Of a stretch of DNA of 43,821 nucleotides, positions 25,598-33,898 are shown piece by piece (the stretch's first letter is position 1; the number at the start of each line of letters is the position of its first letter). Origin of the DNA: a bacterium (GTDB taxonomy: Bacteria > Actinomycetota > Acidimicrobiia > Spongiisociales > Spongiisociaceae); the NCBI GenBank assembly GCA_028821235.1, contig JAPPGV010000128.1, positions 1-43,821 on the forward strand. Reading direction: 5' to 3'. The position numbers were made by a program, and so were the translations under genes. Under the pieces are notes generated by a model. The model ran no database searches. It was not told where the DNA came from and worked only from the letters and a program-made list of their open reading frames with translations.

Positions 25598-26686
25598 GTG
25601 ACGATGACCTCCACAGACGTTCTCGATGTGAGAGCCAAGGCACAACGAGAAAAGAGACGGCGCAGAATTGCCAGCATCGTCTATATTGCGATAGGAATAA
25701 CCCTCTTTTTCGTTGCTTGGGTATTGCTCTCCCTCGAGGCATCTCCTTGGCACTACGACATCCCTCCGCCATTCGGCGCGGTGGGTCCCTTCCAGGACAT
25801 ACTCCAGGGGGTGTGGGGACTGTTCCGGGAGGAAGGCGCCATAGCCCACTTCTGGAGCAACCTTGGAACCAGCCAGGACATGAGGATCAAGTTCGTCCAC
25901 GCCTGCCCCGATCTTCACCCGGCAAACGTCAACAATCCTTTCAGGCAAGTCGCCTCGAGCCTGATGGGATGGAAGTACACGTCTGACACCGCTGCCCTGA
26001 CCGGTGGCCCTCTGCCGGTTCCGATCGGCCAGCTACCCGACTATTGCTATGGCTACGGCATTCACCTGATCGTGACGATCATCCGTATCCTGCTCGGCGC
26101 TGCGTTCGGCACCATCGCCGGTCTCGCGATCGGCCTGTCCAGCCTCGTGTTCCCGAAGGTCGCCCAGGTATTCACGCCGATCGCCTCCTTCTTCGGAACC
26201 GCCCCCATCTTCATCGCCGCACCGTTCTTCGTCATCTGGTTCGGTGTAGAGGTGCCGATCATGACCACGATCGGCCTGGTGACCTTCTACACGACCCTGC
26301 TCATGTACTTCTTCAGCCGGCGGGCTGCCGAGAACATTCCCGTCGGGATCGTGGAGTCGGCCCTGACCCTGGGCGGAACACCTGGTTCGATATTCCGCTG
26401 GGTCTACCTGCCCGGCACGGTTCCCGAGATCGCGGGAGGATTCCGCATCGCGCTGGCGGGTGCCTGGGGTTTGGGCGTCCTGGTCGAGGTGCTCGGAATA
26501 CAGGTCGGCGGAGGCCACCTGATCGACATCTGGAGGTTCCTGATCGGCCAACTCCAAGCCCCGTCAGCACTCGTGGCGTTGATCACATTCTACGGAGTTC
26601 TCGCGGTGGTGGTCGATGCGATGCTGCTGGTAGTCATCCGTTACCTGACCAGGTGGTCCGAGGCTGGCCGCCGACTAGGGCTGTAG
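25598..26686 (+). CDS. NitT/TauT-type ABC transporter permease, first of two
   Basis: A 362-residue inner-membrane permease. After one N-terminal helix (IVYIAIGITLFFVAWVLL) comes an unusual ~100-residue outward loop (residues ~48-148) with two cysteines and Pro/Asn-rich text. Then follows the TauC/SsuC-like core: TIIRILLGAAFGTIAGLAIG, IFIAAPFFVIWFGVEV and the coupling loop IVESALTLGGTPGSIFRWVYLPG. The start is GTG 25598 or ATG 25604, with AAGGGG upstream. It is followed by its ATPase 16 bp later. A second, different permease lies on the other side of the ATPase. Confidence 0.88.
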   Translation: MTMTSTDVLDVRAKAQREKRRRRIASIVYIAIGITLFFVAWVLLSLEASPWHYDIPPPFGAVGPFQDILQGVWGLFREEGAIAHFWSNLGTSQDMRIKFVHACPDLHPANVNNPFRQVASSLMGWKYTSDTAALTGGPLPVPIGQLPDYCYGYGIHLIVTIIRILLGAAFGTIAGLAIGLSSLVFPKVAQVFTPIASFFGTAPIFIAAPFFVIWFGVEVPIMTTIGLVTFYTTLLMYFFSRRAAENIPVGIVESALTLGGTPGSIFRWVYLPGTVPEIAGGFRIALAGAWGLGVLVEVLGIQVGGGHLIDIWRFLIGQLQAPSALVALITFYGVLAVVVDAMLLVVIRYLTRWSEAGRRLGL

Positions 26687-26702
26687 ACAAGGAGGAACAG
26701 CT

Positions 26703-27479
26703 ATGTCAAGAGTCGTCAGCTTCGAGGGCCTGTGGTGCGTGTTCGAGCACCGGTCCGGCCAACTGGTCAACGCCCTCCACGATGTGAGTTTCGAAGTCCA
26801 ACCCGGCGAGTTCGTTTGCGTGGTCGGGCGTTCCGGCCACGGCAAGACCACCCTCCTGCGGGTGCTGGCCGGGCTTCAACCTCCGACCGCCGGCCAGACA
26901 AGGCTGGGAGACACGGTGGTCGAAGGGCCCGGCGCCGACCGGGCGATGGTGTTCCAGCAGGACACCGTCTTTCCCTGGCTTCACGTCCGCGATAACGTCG
27001 AGTTCGGCCTCCGCGCCCTCAAGGTGGACGACGAGGAACGAAAGTCCACAACCGCCCACTGGTTGGACGCGGTGGGGCTGACCGACTTCGCCGACTCGTG
27101 GCCCCGGGAACTGTCCGGAGGTATGCGCAAGCGGGTGGCGCTGGCGGCAGCCATGGCGGTCGGCTCCGATGTGATCCTCATGGACGAACCCTTCGGATCC
27201 CTCGACTACTTCACCCGCCGCAATCTCCATGACGTGCTCCTCGACCTGTGGGAAGAGACACAGAAGACCATCTTCTTCGTGACCCACGACATCGAGGAGG
27301 CCTTGATCCTGGCCGACCGCGTGATCCTCCTGGCCGAAGGAAAACTGGTCGATGACATCCCGGTCGACCTGCCACGCCCCCGTGATGAAGATGTGCGAGC
27401 CAGTGCCGGCGCGGTGGATATCACCAAGACGATCCTGGCCCACTTGGGAATCACCGAAGAGGAAGCGACCCAGGTTTGA
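26703..27479 (+). CDS. NitT/TauT-type ABC transporter ATPase
   Basis: A 258-residue ATPase with Walker A GRSGHGKTT, Q-loop VFQQDTVFPWLHV, signature ELSGGMRKRVALAAAMA, Walker B VILMDEPFGSLDYFTR and switch FVTHDIEEALILADRV, all typical of the TauB/SsuB/NrtD group. A strong AAGGAGG site precedes ATG 26703. The stop overlaps the next start as TTGA, so the second permease is translationally coupled. Confidence 0.94.
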   Translation: MSRVVSFEGLWCVFEHRSGQLVNALHDVSFEVQPGEFVCVVGRSGHGKTTLLRVLAGLQPPTAGQTRLGDTVVEGPGADRAMVFQQDTVFPWLHVRDNVEFGLRALKVDDEERKSTTAHWLDAVGLTDFADSWPRELSGGMRKRVALAAAMAVGSDVILMDEPFGSLDYFTRRNLHDVLLDLWEETQKTIFFVTHDIEEALILADRVILLAEGKLVDDIPVDLPRPRDEDVRASAGAVDITKTILAHLGITEEEATQV

Positions 27480-28693
27480 GCCTCACCAGACTCTTGAGGA
27501 TCCTATTCTGGGTCGGATGGGCCGCCTGGATCTTCGGCTCAGGTCTGGTCGTCCTCGCCTTCTCGTCGCTTGGAGACTGGCAGTTCGAAGAGGGCACACT
27601 CCATCTCACCTGGCAATTCATCTCCTTCTGGGTTGTCCTGTGGTGGGCCTACACATTCGTCTTCCGATACCGAAGGTCGGCCGCAGCGGTCATCAGGATC
27701 GGGAAGGGCATTGTCCGTCTGCCCGAGCGCATCTTGAACGCCGTGAAGAACAATCCTCTTTTCTTCATCACCTGGGCGGTATTGCTGGTGGGCTGGCAGA
27801 TCGTGTCGTACATCGCACCCAAGGGGACTCTTGAACATCCGCTCGTGCCAGGATTCGACTACATCATCTACAACGCCCTTTACAGACTGTCCGGCAACTG
27901 GGACTTGTTCGGGGGGTTCAGCTTTGCCGGACTGACCGTGCAGTTCGGAGAGTTAGCGCCGTTCCCCGCCATCGAAGGTGCCGAGTCGAGGACTTGGACA
28001 GCTGTGTTCCTGGCATTGGGATTTCACTCCTTCATGACCCTGTCCCGGCTGGTGGCCGGCTTGGGTGTCGGGTTGATCACTGGTCTGGTTACCGGTCTTG
28101 CCCTTCCCTACTGGTCCGCCCTGCGGCAGATCTCGTGGGCGCCGTTCAACTTCCTCAGAATGATCCCGTTGCTGGCGGCGATTCCCTGGATGCAGTTCGC
28201 CCTGGGAGTCGACCTCCGCGCCACCACCCTCTTCATCGGCTTCGGGGTGTGGGTGATGCTGGTGGTGGCGACCATGAACGCGGTGGCCAACGTGCCCGAC
28301 CGGTACATCGAGAGCGCCCGAACCCTGGGCGCCTCGCGGTTCTATACCTATCTCAGAGTGGTGGTTCCGGGCGCCATGCCGGAGCTGCGCACCGCGCTCT
28401 TGCTGGCCGGTGGGCTCGGGTGGTCGTTGACTATCGCCGCCGAGTTCCTGGGCTTCCCGACCGGACTGGGCTTCATGGCCGCCGCGGCGGTTCAGGAAAC
28501 CAACACGGCTCGGCTGGTTATCGTGGCCATAGTGGTCGCCTTCTACTCGCTCCTGACCTTCTACCTGCTCAACCAGATGTTCAACCGGATGGTCAGCTGG
28601 ATGCCGCAACGGGTCAGTGGCACTACGGACATCTCCAAGGTGGCGGGCGCAGCCGGCGCTGCCGGTCGCGCCGGAGACCAACTTCGCGAGTAG
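27476..28693 (+). CDS. NitT/TauT-type ABC transporter permease, second of two
   Basis: A 405-residue inner-membrane protein. Two N-terminal helices precede the TauC-like core, a feature not shared with the first permease. Core landmarks: TLSRLVAGLGVGLITGLVTG, PLLAAIPWMQFALG, the coupling loop YIESARTLGASRFYTYLRVVVPG, and FLGFPTGLGFMAAAA. The start is TTG 27476, overlapping the ATPase stop. The C-terminal tail is Ala/Gly-rich. The pair of dissimilar permeases suggests a heterodimeric channel. Confidence 0.9.
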   Translation: MSLTRLLRILFWVGWAAWIFGSGLVVLAFSSLGDWQFEEGTLHLTWQFISFWVVLWWAYTFVFRYRRSAAAVIRIGKGIVRLPERILNAVKNNPLFFITWAVLLVGWQIVSYIAPKGTLEHPLVPGFDYIIYNALYRLSGNWDLFGGFSFAGLTVQFGELAPFPAIEGAESRTWTAVFLALGFHSFMTLSRLVAGLGVGLITGLVTGLALPYWSALRQISWAPFNFLRMIPLLAAIPWMQFALGVDLRATTLFIGFGVWVMLVVATMNAVANVPDRYIESARTLGASRFYTYLRVVVPGAMPELRTALLLAGGLGWSLTIAAEFLGFPTGLGFMAAAAVQETNTARLVIVAIVVAFYSLLTFYLLNQMFNRMVSWMPQRVSGTTDISKVAGAAGAAGRAGDQLRE

Positions 28694-28747
28694 TCCGAAT
28701 CGACAACCGGTTCAGTCCACGGCAGTGACCCGGCCAAGACACGGATC

Positions 28748-29662
28748 ATGCTGATCGGGGCCGTATTCGGGATGATCACCGCGGTGACGCTGGGCGTCAA
28801 CAACCTGCTCACGGCGGTCGTGGCCCGCCGTTTCGGGGTGCTGCGCTCCACCACGGTCACCCTAACCATCGCCTTCGTGGTGATGATCGCCTGGGCGCTC
28901 GTGATCGGCGTGCCGTTCGAGATCACGAGGGACCAGATCATCCTGCTGGGCCTCCTGGGTGCGGCCGCTGCCACGTCGTTCCTGGGAAGCTACATGGCTC
29001 TGCGGCTCGGTCCGGTGTCGGTCGTGAGCCCCATCAGCGCGCTATCGGGCGCCATAACCGTCCTCTACTCCTACTGGTTGCTCGCCGAGAGGCCGAGCGC
29101 TGTGCAATGGATCGGGATCCCTATTGCGGCCCTGGGAGCGGTCCTGGCGTCGCTGGTCATCGAGAAGGGCGCCAGGATCCGGCTGGTCACGTGGGGACCG
29201 GTCTTCGCCATGATCGCAGTGCTGGTGGGATCGCTCTCCAACGCCGGTCTCAAGATCCCCATCCGTGACGGGCTCGACTCCAACTGGACCATCATCACCC
29301 AGCGGTTCTACACCGTCGCCTACGTAGTGCTGCTGTTCGTGATAATCGCCCGGATAACCCAGAACCGGCAGCGGGAGGGCAAGGATTCCCGGCTGGAGGA
29401 CTGGGACAAGCGGCAATCGAAGATCACCTGGCGCAATGGTTGGCTGCTGGGCCTGGTCGGGCTGATCGACGCCGTCTCCTTCGTCACCTTCGGGTACGGC
29501 CTGGCCTACGCACCGGCCTGGCTTATCGGGATCCTCTCCCAGAGCGGCCGGGTGATCGCGGTGGTCGGCGGAGTGATCTTCTTCCACGAGCGACTCCACC
29601 ACCTGCAATGGACAGGGGTGGGGCTGGTGGCGGTCGGTTTGGTGATGTCCATCGCCGGTTAG
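28748..29662 (+). CDS. EamA/DMT-superfamily transporter
   Basis: A 304-residue protein with about ten hydrophobic segments arranged as two EamA-like halves. Landmarks are LGSYMALRLGPVSVVSPIS, LAERPSAVQWIGIPIAALGAVLA and, in the second half, VVGGVIFFHERLHHLQWTGVGLVAVGLV. A basic cytoplasmic loop (ITQNRQREGKDSRLEDWDKR) joins the halves. Such proteins move metabolites across the inner membrane, usually outward. The gene lies 54 bp after the importer genes and may be cotranscribed with them, perhaps exporting a product. Confidence 0.9.
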   Translation: MLIGAVFGMITAVTLGVNNLLTAVVARRFGVLRSTTVTLTIAFVVMIAWALVIGVPFEITRDQIILLGLLGAAAATSFLGSYMALRLGPVSVVSPISALSGAITVLYSYWLLAERPSAVQWIGIPIAALGAVLASLVIEKGARIRLVTWGPVFAMIAVLVGSLSNAGLKIPIRDGLDSNWTIITQRFYTVAYVVLLFVIIARITQNRQREGKDSRLEDWDKRQSKITWRNGWLLGLVGLIDAVSFVTFGYGLAYAPAWLIGILSQSGRVIAVVGGVIFFHERLHHLQWTGVGLVAVGLVMSIAG

Positions 29663-29732
29663 TTCTCGTCGGAGAACAGTCCCGTTGAGTATCCCCTGGT
29701 CGGCAACACGTTCCCCTATTACCTTGCTCGAA

Positions 29733-29781
29733 CATTGTGCAACAACTCATAGTGATAGAAATAATGTACAATGACTATGAG
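29733..29781. promoter_or_regulatory. Two interleaved inverted repeats before the PaREP1-like genes
   Basis: CATTGT (29733-29738) pairs with ACAATG (29768-29773), and CTCATAGT (29746-29753) pairs with ACTATGAG (29774-29781). The stretch is AT-rich against a GC-rich background and contains TACAAT (29767-29772), a possible -10. It looks like an operator region, possibly for self-regulation. Confidence 0.5.
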
Positions 29782-29810
29782 CGATGATGAACACAGGGGG
29801 GTCAGGCTCG

Positions 29811-30161
29811 ATGCGGACCTTGACATACCAGGAAGCGGCCCGACAACTGTTGGCCCAGGGATTTGCGGAGCTAGCCGAAGGCGACTCACGGCAGGCATCG
29901 GAGAAAGGATGGGGCGCCGCCGCACAGATGATCAAAGCCGTCGCTTCCAACCGCGGATGGAAACACGACAGCCACGCCGCCCTCTACCGGGTCATCGACC
30001 GGCTGGTCAAGGAAACGGGCGACGACGACGTGCGCAACCGGTTCGCCAGTGCCAACGCCCTACACCAGAACTTCTACGAAAACTGGGGCAGCGCCGACTA
30101 CGTAGCCGGAGGACTCGCAGACGTACAGCAACTGCTCAACAGGCTGGAACGGTTGTTGTAG
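29811..30161 (+). CDS. PaREP1-like small helical protein, copy 1
   Basis: A 116-residue all-alpha protein starting MRTLTYQEAARQLLAQG. It has a pattern I associate with the PaREP1/PaREP8 domain family: EGDSRQASEKGWGAAAQMIKAV, RGWKHDSHAALYRV, FASANALHQNFYENWG and a final leucine-rich helix. R-x6-H in RGWKHDSH resembles the HEPN-type Rx4-6H motif, but that is only a hint. ATG 29811 is chosen because copy 2 aligns from its matching Met and an AGGGGGG box lies nine bases upstream; ATG 29784 in frame would add nine residues. Function unknown. It is followed after 26 bp by a near-identical paralog. Confidence 0.8.
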   Translation: MRTLTYQEAARQLLAQGFAELAEGDSRQASEKGWGAAAQMIKAVASNRGWKHDSHAALYRVIDRLVKETGDDDVRNRFASANALHQNFYENWGSADYVAGGLADVQQLLNRLERLL

Positions 30162-30364
30162 CAGGACAGGCCATGATGAGGACCACGATGCAGACGTTGA
30201 CATACCAGGAGGCGGCCCGACAACTGTTGGTCCAGGGATTTGCGGAGCTAGCCGAAGGCGACTCACGGCAGGCATCGGAGAAAGGATGGGGCGCCGCCGC
30301 ACAGATGATCAAAGCCGTCGCTTCCAACCGCGGATGGAAACACGACAGCCACGCCGCCCTCTAC
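29855..30364. repeat. 133-bp perfect direct repeat inside the two PaREP1-like genes
   Basis: Bases 29855-29987 are identical to 30232-30364 (offset 377), whereas the flanking parts of the two genes differ at many positions, including synonymous ones. Perfect identity in the middle of an otherwise diverged tandem pair is the mark of recent gene conversion. Confidence 0.88.
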
Positions 30365-30571
30365 AGAGTTGTCGGAAATCTGGTCACGGAGACCCGCGAC
30401 GACGGCATCCGCAAACGCTTCACGACGGCCAACGCCCTACACCAGAACTTCTACGAGAACTGGGGAGACGCTGACTACGTGTCCGGGGGCCTGGCAGATG
30501 TAAAGGATCTGCTCGACAAGCTCGAACCGTTGCTGGAGCAGGCGCGAGCCGGCAAACAGCGCGACGGTTGA
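30188..30571 (+). CDS. PaREP1-like small helical protein, copy 2
   Basis: A 127-residue paralog of the preceding gene. It starts MQTLTYQEAARQLLVQG, shares the central SEKGWGAAAQMIKAV and RGWKHDSHAALYRVV region exactly, and keeps the LHQNFYENWG motif, but the last helix region (LKDLLDKL-type) and a basic tail (EQARAGKQRDG) differ. ATG 30188 aligns with copy 1; ATG 30173 and 30176 lie in frame and would add four to five residues. The pair may form homo- or heterodimers. The downstream sequence contains remains of a third copy. Confidence 0.8.
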   Translation: MQTLTYQEAARQLLVQGFAELAEGDSRQASEKGWGAAAQMIKAVASNRGWKHDSHAALYRVVGNLVTETRDDGIRKRFTTANALHQNFYENWGDADYVSGGLADVKDLLDKLEPLLEQARAGKQRDG

Positions 30572-30581
30572 TAGATGCACG

Positions 30582-30700
30582 ATGCAGACGTTTGCCATAC
30601 CATGAAGTTGCCCGGCACCTGCTGGCCCAGTGCCTTGAGGAGCTGCCCGCGGCAACCCCCGGAAGGTGGACCGACAGGCAACTTATAGCCTCCCGGGCTT
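30582..30700 (+). pseudogene. Decayed third PaREP1-like copy
   Basis: ATGCAGACGTTT at 30582 matches the start of copy 2. One extra base after codon 3 shifts the frame; correcting it gives MQTFAYHEVARHLLAQ, which aligns with MQTLTYQEAARQLLVQ. Similarity can be followed weakly to the GEGD-like region near 30660-30680, then fades. It is a truncated relic. Confidence 0.65.
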
Positions 30701-30831
30701 CGCCCACCGCGTATTCGCACGAGACCGTCGACTGGCTATAACGTCTGGCTGGTTGCTGCTCCAGGCCCGATTCGACATAACAGCACAACCCAGTGCCGAA
30801 CGGGCACGGGACTACAGAAAGGAACCAACCC

Positions 30832-31848
30832 ATGTTCATCGCGATCCTCGCAATCGTCCTAGCAGTGGTCGGGGTTGTATTGCTCACTATTTGGCTCAGG
30901 ACCAGGAAGCGAGCCAGCAAGGAGACCGATAGTTACCGGCAGCGGGATCTGGCGGGAACCGCCGTGTTCATCGGCGTCATCGCAGCGGTAGCGGGAACCG
31001 CTGCGGTCGGCCTCGCAATAGCGTCCCTCGTCACCATCATTCCGGCCAACCATGCGGGAGTGGAGGTCCTGTTCGGCAAGCCCACACGGGTGTTCGGAGA
31101 GGGTCTGAACATCAAGAACCCACTGGCCAGTGTGGTCGAGATGCCCGGCCTCCAGCAGGAGTCCACCTACAGCAACACCGTGAACGAAGGCGAGCGTGGC
31201 GGGCCCGACGCGGTCGTCGCCCAGACCACCGACAACCTGGACGTCGACGTGGACGCTTCGGTGTTGTGGAGTTTGAACCTGGAAGGGACCGGACCGGTCG
31301 ACACGTACCGTGAGTACCGGACTATCGAACAGGTCCGCGCGGTGTTGCTGAGACCGATCAGCCGAGACGCGATCCGCGTCTGCATCGCCCGGTTCAACTT
31401 CGAGGAAGCCAGGACCATCGGCCGTGAACAGATCGGTGACTGCTCAGCCCAGGCCATAGCAGCCGCAGTGTTCCCGTTCGTCATCGTCAGAGACGTACAG
31501 ATACGGGAGATGTCGGCATCGCCCGAAGTCATGGCGGCGATCGACCGCAAGGCAGCGGCGGAGCAGGCAGCACGGGAGGCGGAGTTCCGACGGGACCAGG
31601 CGGCTATCGACGCTGAGACGGCCCGTATCGCCGCGGAGGGTGTTGCCAACGCCGAGATCGAACGGGCACGAGGCATCGCCGAGGCCAACCGGCTGGTCGA
31701 CGAGAGCCTGACCCCGACATTGCTGGAGTACCGGAAGGTCGAGTTCCTGTCCCAAAGCAACAACACCGTTTGGGTGCTAGGCAGCGATGACTCGCCTGAG
31801 TTGGTGATTCCGGTCGGCGGGCCAATTGCTCCCGACGAGGAAGAGTAG
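30832..31848 (+). CDS. SPFH/Band 7 (stomatin/prohibitin-like) membrane protein
   Basis: A 338-residue protein. Two hydrophobic N-terminal segments (residues 2-22 and ~44-68) anchor it, followed by an SPFH domain: IIPANHAGVEVLFGKPTRVFGEGLNIKNP, VDASVLWSLN, YREYRTIEQVRAVLLRPISRDAIR and VIVRDVQIREM. Next is an Ala/Glu-rich coiled coil (AAEQAAREAEFRRDQAAIDAE), as in flotillin-like proteins, then a short VWVLGSDDSPELVIPVGG tail. Such proteins assemble into membrane microdomain scaffolds or regulate proteases. ATG 30832 has GAAAGGAA upstream. It follows the PaREP1-like genes on the same strand and may belong to the same transcript. A protease (HtpX/NfeD) partner is not seen. Confidence 0.9.
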   Translation: MFIAILAIVLAVVGVVLLTIWLRTRKRASKETDSYRQRDLAGTAVFIGVIAAVAGTAAVGLAIASLVTIIPANHAGVEVLFGKPTRVFGEGLNIKNPLASVVEMPGLQQESTYSNTVNEGERGGPDAVVAQTTDNLDVDVDASVLWSLNLEGTGPVDTYREYRTIEQVRAVLLRPISRDAIRVCIARFNFEEARTIGREQIGDCSAQAIAAAVFPFVIVRDVQIREMSASPEVMAAIDRKAAAEQAAREAEFRRDQAAIDAETARIAAEGVANAEIERARGIAEANRLVDESLTPTLLEYRKVEFLSQSNNTVWVLGSDDSPELVIPVGGPIAPDEEE

Positions 31849-31859
31849 GCAAAGATGAA

Positions 31860-32002
31860 CCAGTGGTCAGTGGTCAGTGGTTTGGTCAGTGGTCAGCGGC
31901 AAGAAAGGTTTATAACATTTCTTACTAGACTTTAGAGTTTCACAAGCCACTAGCCACTAGCCACTAGCCGCTAGCCACTAGCCACAAGCCACAAGCCACC
32001 AC
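31860..32002. repeat. Heptamer-armed intergenic element A
   Basis: Left arm: about 38 bp of AGTGGTC-type heptamers (31862-31900). Middle: AT-rich (31901-31940). Right arm: about 60 bp of CCACTAG/CCACAAG heptamers (31941-32002), ending at the stop codon of the first hydrolase. Pairing one left unit (AGTGGTC) with one right unit (AGCCACT) gives five Watson-Crick pairs and one G-U, so a long imperfect hairpin is possible. Confidence 0.85.
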
Positions 32003-32836
32003 TCAAGGGAAGTTGTACTGGAATACCCCTCCGGTACGGACCATCTCGGCGGCGATTCCGTCGGCATGCTGGATGAAACGGTTCAGCATCGCGTTGATCT
32101 GGTCCGGCACGTCCTGTAGAGCCTTGTGGCCGGCACCGACCGGTTTCCCGATCACCACCTGCGGGCACAACTCCCGGAGCAAGTCCAGATCGAGATGAGG
32201 TTGGCCACAATCGATGTACAGGTAGGGACATCTCACCGCGGAGAGGATGGGGCCCGCGTCGAAGGCCATCATCCCCTTCCAGCCATTGAGGATCACATGG
32301 TCGGGGACCAGGGCCAGCCGCTCGGCGATCGTGCCTACCCGGGATGGGTCATCGGTGGGCAGGTACGAAGCCATCAGGAATCTCCGCAGGGTCTCGCGAT
32401 AGTCCTGATCGGCGGTCATCAGGTGGTCGAACGGTCCATGATGTCGCTGGTGCCACCCGGGAATGTTGCTGGGCGAGTCCAGACTCGCGATTGCGCCCAC
32501 CAACCCGGGATGGCGTGCAGCTGCCGAGATGATCACCTGCCCACCCATGCTCTGGCCCACGAGCACCGGCTTCTCCAGCCCCATGTCTCGGATCAATGCG
32601 GCAACGTCGTCGCCGTGGCCCTCCATCGTGTAGATCTCGTCTGGCTTGTCACTCTCGCCGTGCCCACGCAGATCCACTGCGACACAACGATGGTCAGGAG
32701 AGAAATACTCCTCCTGGAAGCCAAAACCGGTGCGGTTCCCGAATCCGCCGTGGATGAAAACGATGGCCGGATCACCGGAACCCACCTGGTGGTAGGCAAT
32801 ACGGACACCGTCAGAAGTAGTGAAGTATTCGGTCAT
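32003..32836 (-). CDS. Alpha/beta hydrolase, paralog 1
   Basis: A 277-residue alpha/beta hydrolase. Core: IVFIHGGFGNR (oxyanion), VAVDLRGHGESDKPDE, nucleophile serine in VGQSMGGQV, ASLDSPSNIPGW, and histidine in GAGHKALQ. At the usual acid position the sequence is CGQPHLDLD, where paralogs 2 and 3 have CGQPD; the Asp two residues later could substitute. The last ~60 residues (LRELCPQVVIGK to GGVFQYNFP) are nearly identical in all three paralogs. No signal peptide, so cytoplasmic. Substrate unknown; the family includes esterases, epoxide hydrolases, dehalogenases and C-C hydrolases. ATG 32836 opens MTEYFTTSDGVRIAYH. Each side of the gene carries heptamer repeats. Confidence 0.92.
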   Translation of the reverse strand: MTEYFTTSDGVRIAYHQVGSGDPAIVFIHGGFGNRTGFGFQEEYFSPDHRCVAVDLRGHGESDKPDEIYTMEGHGDDVAALIRDMGLEKPVLVGQSMGGQVIISAAARHPGLVGAIASLDSPSNIPGWHQRHHGPFDHLMTADQDYRETLRRFLMASYLPTDDPSRVGTIAERLALVPDHVILNGWKGMMAFDAGPILSAVRCPYLYIDCGQPHLDLDLLRELCPQVVIGKPVGAGHKALQDVPDQINAMLNRFIQHADGIAAEMVRTGGVFQYNFP

Positions 32837-32848
32837 GAGATGGGAGGT

Positions 32849-32933
32849 TAGTGGTCAGTGGTCAGCGGTCAGCGGTCAATGGACATCCTGAATAGATAGT
32901 CCTTAACACCTAACACCTAACACCCAACACCTA
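32849..32933. repeat. Heptamer-armed intergenic element B
   Basis: Left arm: TAGTGGTCAGTGGTCAGC-type heptamers (32849-32880). Middle: about 22 AT-rich bases. Right arm: ACACCTA heptamers (about 32903-32933), overlapping the stop codon of paralog 2 (32931-32933). The right arm unit differs from that of element A, so the arms evolve independently in each gap. Confidence 0.82.
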
Positions 32934-33770
32934 AGCTTCCGGGAAGTTGTACTGGAATACTCCGCCGGTTCTTACCATCTCGGCGGCGATTCCGTCGGCG
33001 TGCTGGATGAAACGGTTCAGCATGGCGTTTATCTGGTCCGGTACGTCCTGTAGAGCCTTGTGGCCGGCACCGACCGTCTTCCCGATCACGACCTGCGGGC
33101 ACAACTCCCGGAGCAAGCCGAGATCAACATCGGGCTGGCCGCAATCGATGTACAGGTAGGGGCACTGCACCCCTCGCAGGGTCTCCGTCGGGTCGTAGTC
33201 CTTCTTGCCCAGCCAGCTGTTGAGGATGACGTGGTCCGGAACCTCGGCCAGCCGCTCGGCCATCTGCCCCAGCCGGGATGGGTGGTCGGTCGGCAGGTAG
33301 GCGGCGCTGAGAAAAGCGATGAGCGTCTCCCGGAAAGGGCCGTCCTTGTGCATCAGGTGGTCGTAGGGACCGTGGAAGCGTTGGTGCCACCCGGGAATGT
33401 TGCTGGGTGAGTCCAGGCTGGCGATGGCGCCCACCAGGTCCGGATAGTGCGCGGCCGCCGCGATGATCACTTGCCCGCCCATGCTCTGGCCCACCAGCAC
33501 CGGGTTCTCCAGGCCCAGGTAGCGGATCAACTCGGCGACATCGTGTCCGTGCTGGTCCATCGTGTAGAGCTCGTCCGGTTTGTCGCTCTCCCCGTGACCG
33601 CGCAAGTCGACCGCTATACACCGGTGGTCCGGCGAGAAGTACTCCTCCTGGAAACCGAAGCCTCCCCGGTTGCTGTAGGCGCCGTGGATGAAGATGATGG
33701 CCGGATCGCCGGCACCCACCTCGTGGTAGGCGATGCGTATCCGGCCGGAGGTCGTGAAGAACTGAGTCAT
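32931..33770 (-). CDS. Alpha/beta hydrolase, paralog 2
   Basis: A 279-residue paralog with IIFIHGAYSNR, VDLRGHGESDKPDE, nucleophile serine in VGQSMGGQV, acid in CGQPDVDL and histidine in GAGHKALQ, a complete triad. The core and the last 60 residues match paralogs 1 and 3 closely, whereas the middle cap region (about residues 140-215, e.g. MHKDGPFRETLIAFLSAAY) differs more, as expected if the paralogs act on different substrates. It ends NFPEA, two residues longer than its neighbours because the stop lies in the heptamer array. ATG 33770. Confidence 0.92.
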   Translation of the reverse strand: MTQFFTTSGRIRIAYHEVGAGDPAIIFIHGAYSNRGGFGFQEEYFSPDHRCIAVDLRGHGESDKPDELYTMDQHGHDVAELIRYLGLENPVLVGQSMGGQVIIAAAAHYPDLVGAIASLDSPSNIPGWHQRFHGPYDHLMHKDGPFRETLIAFLSAAYLPTDHPSRLGQMAERLAEVPDHVILNSWLGKKDYDPTETLRGVQCPYLYIDCGQPDVDLGLLRELCPQVVIGKTVGAGHKALQDVPDQINAMLNRFIQHADGIAAEMVRTGGVFQYNFPEA

Positions 33771-33781
33771 GGGTGCGAGGA

Positions 33782-33898
33782 TAGTGGTCGGCTGTCAGTG
33801 GTCAGTTATCAGTGGTCAGTTGTTGGTTATCAGTATAATTCAATATAAACTAATAATATACACCAGCCACCAGCCACCAGCCACCAGCCACCAGCCAC
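33782..33898. repeat. Heptamer-armed intergenic element C
   Basis: Left arm: TCAGTGG/TCAGTTA-type heptamers (33782-33833). Middle: AT-rich (33834-33860, TATAATTCAATATAAAC-like). Right arm: five near-perfect CACCAGC units (33861-33898). The right arm ends one base before the palindrome and -10 box of the vapB gene, so it occupies the position where a -35 box would lie. Confidence 0.85.

Noticed and set aside
30793-30831. Extended N-terminus of the SPFH protein (ATG 30793)
   Set aside because: ATG 30832 has a proper GAAAGGAA site and begins directly with the membrane segment; the extra 13 residues are hydrophilic and unconserved.
29784-31848. Known mobile element carrying the PaREP1-like repeats
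   Set aside because: No transposase, integrase or terminal inverted repeats are seen; the repeats are explained by gene duplication and conversion.
31860-33898. CRISPR array
   Set aside because: The repeats are 7 bp with no spacers and no cas genes nearby.
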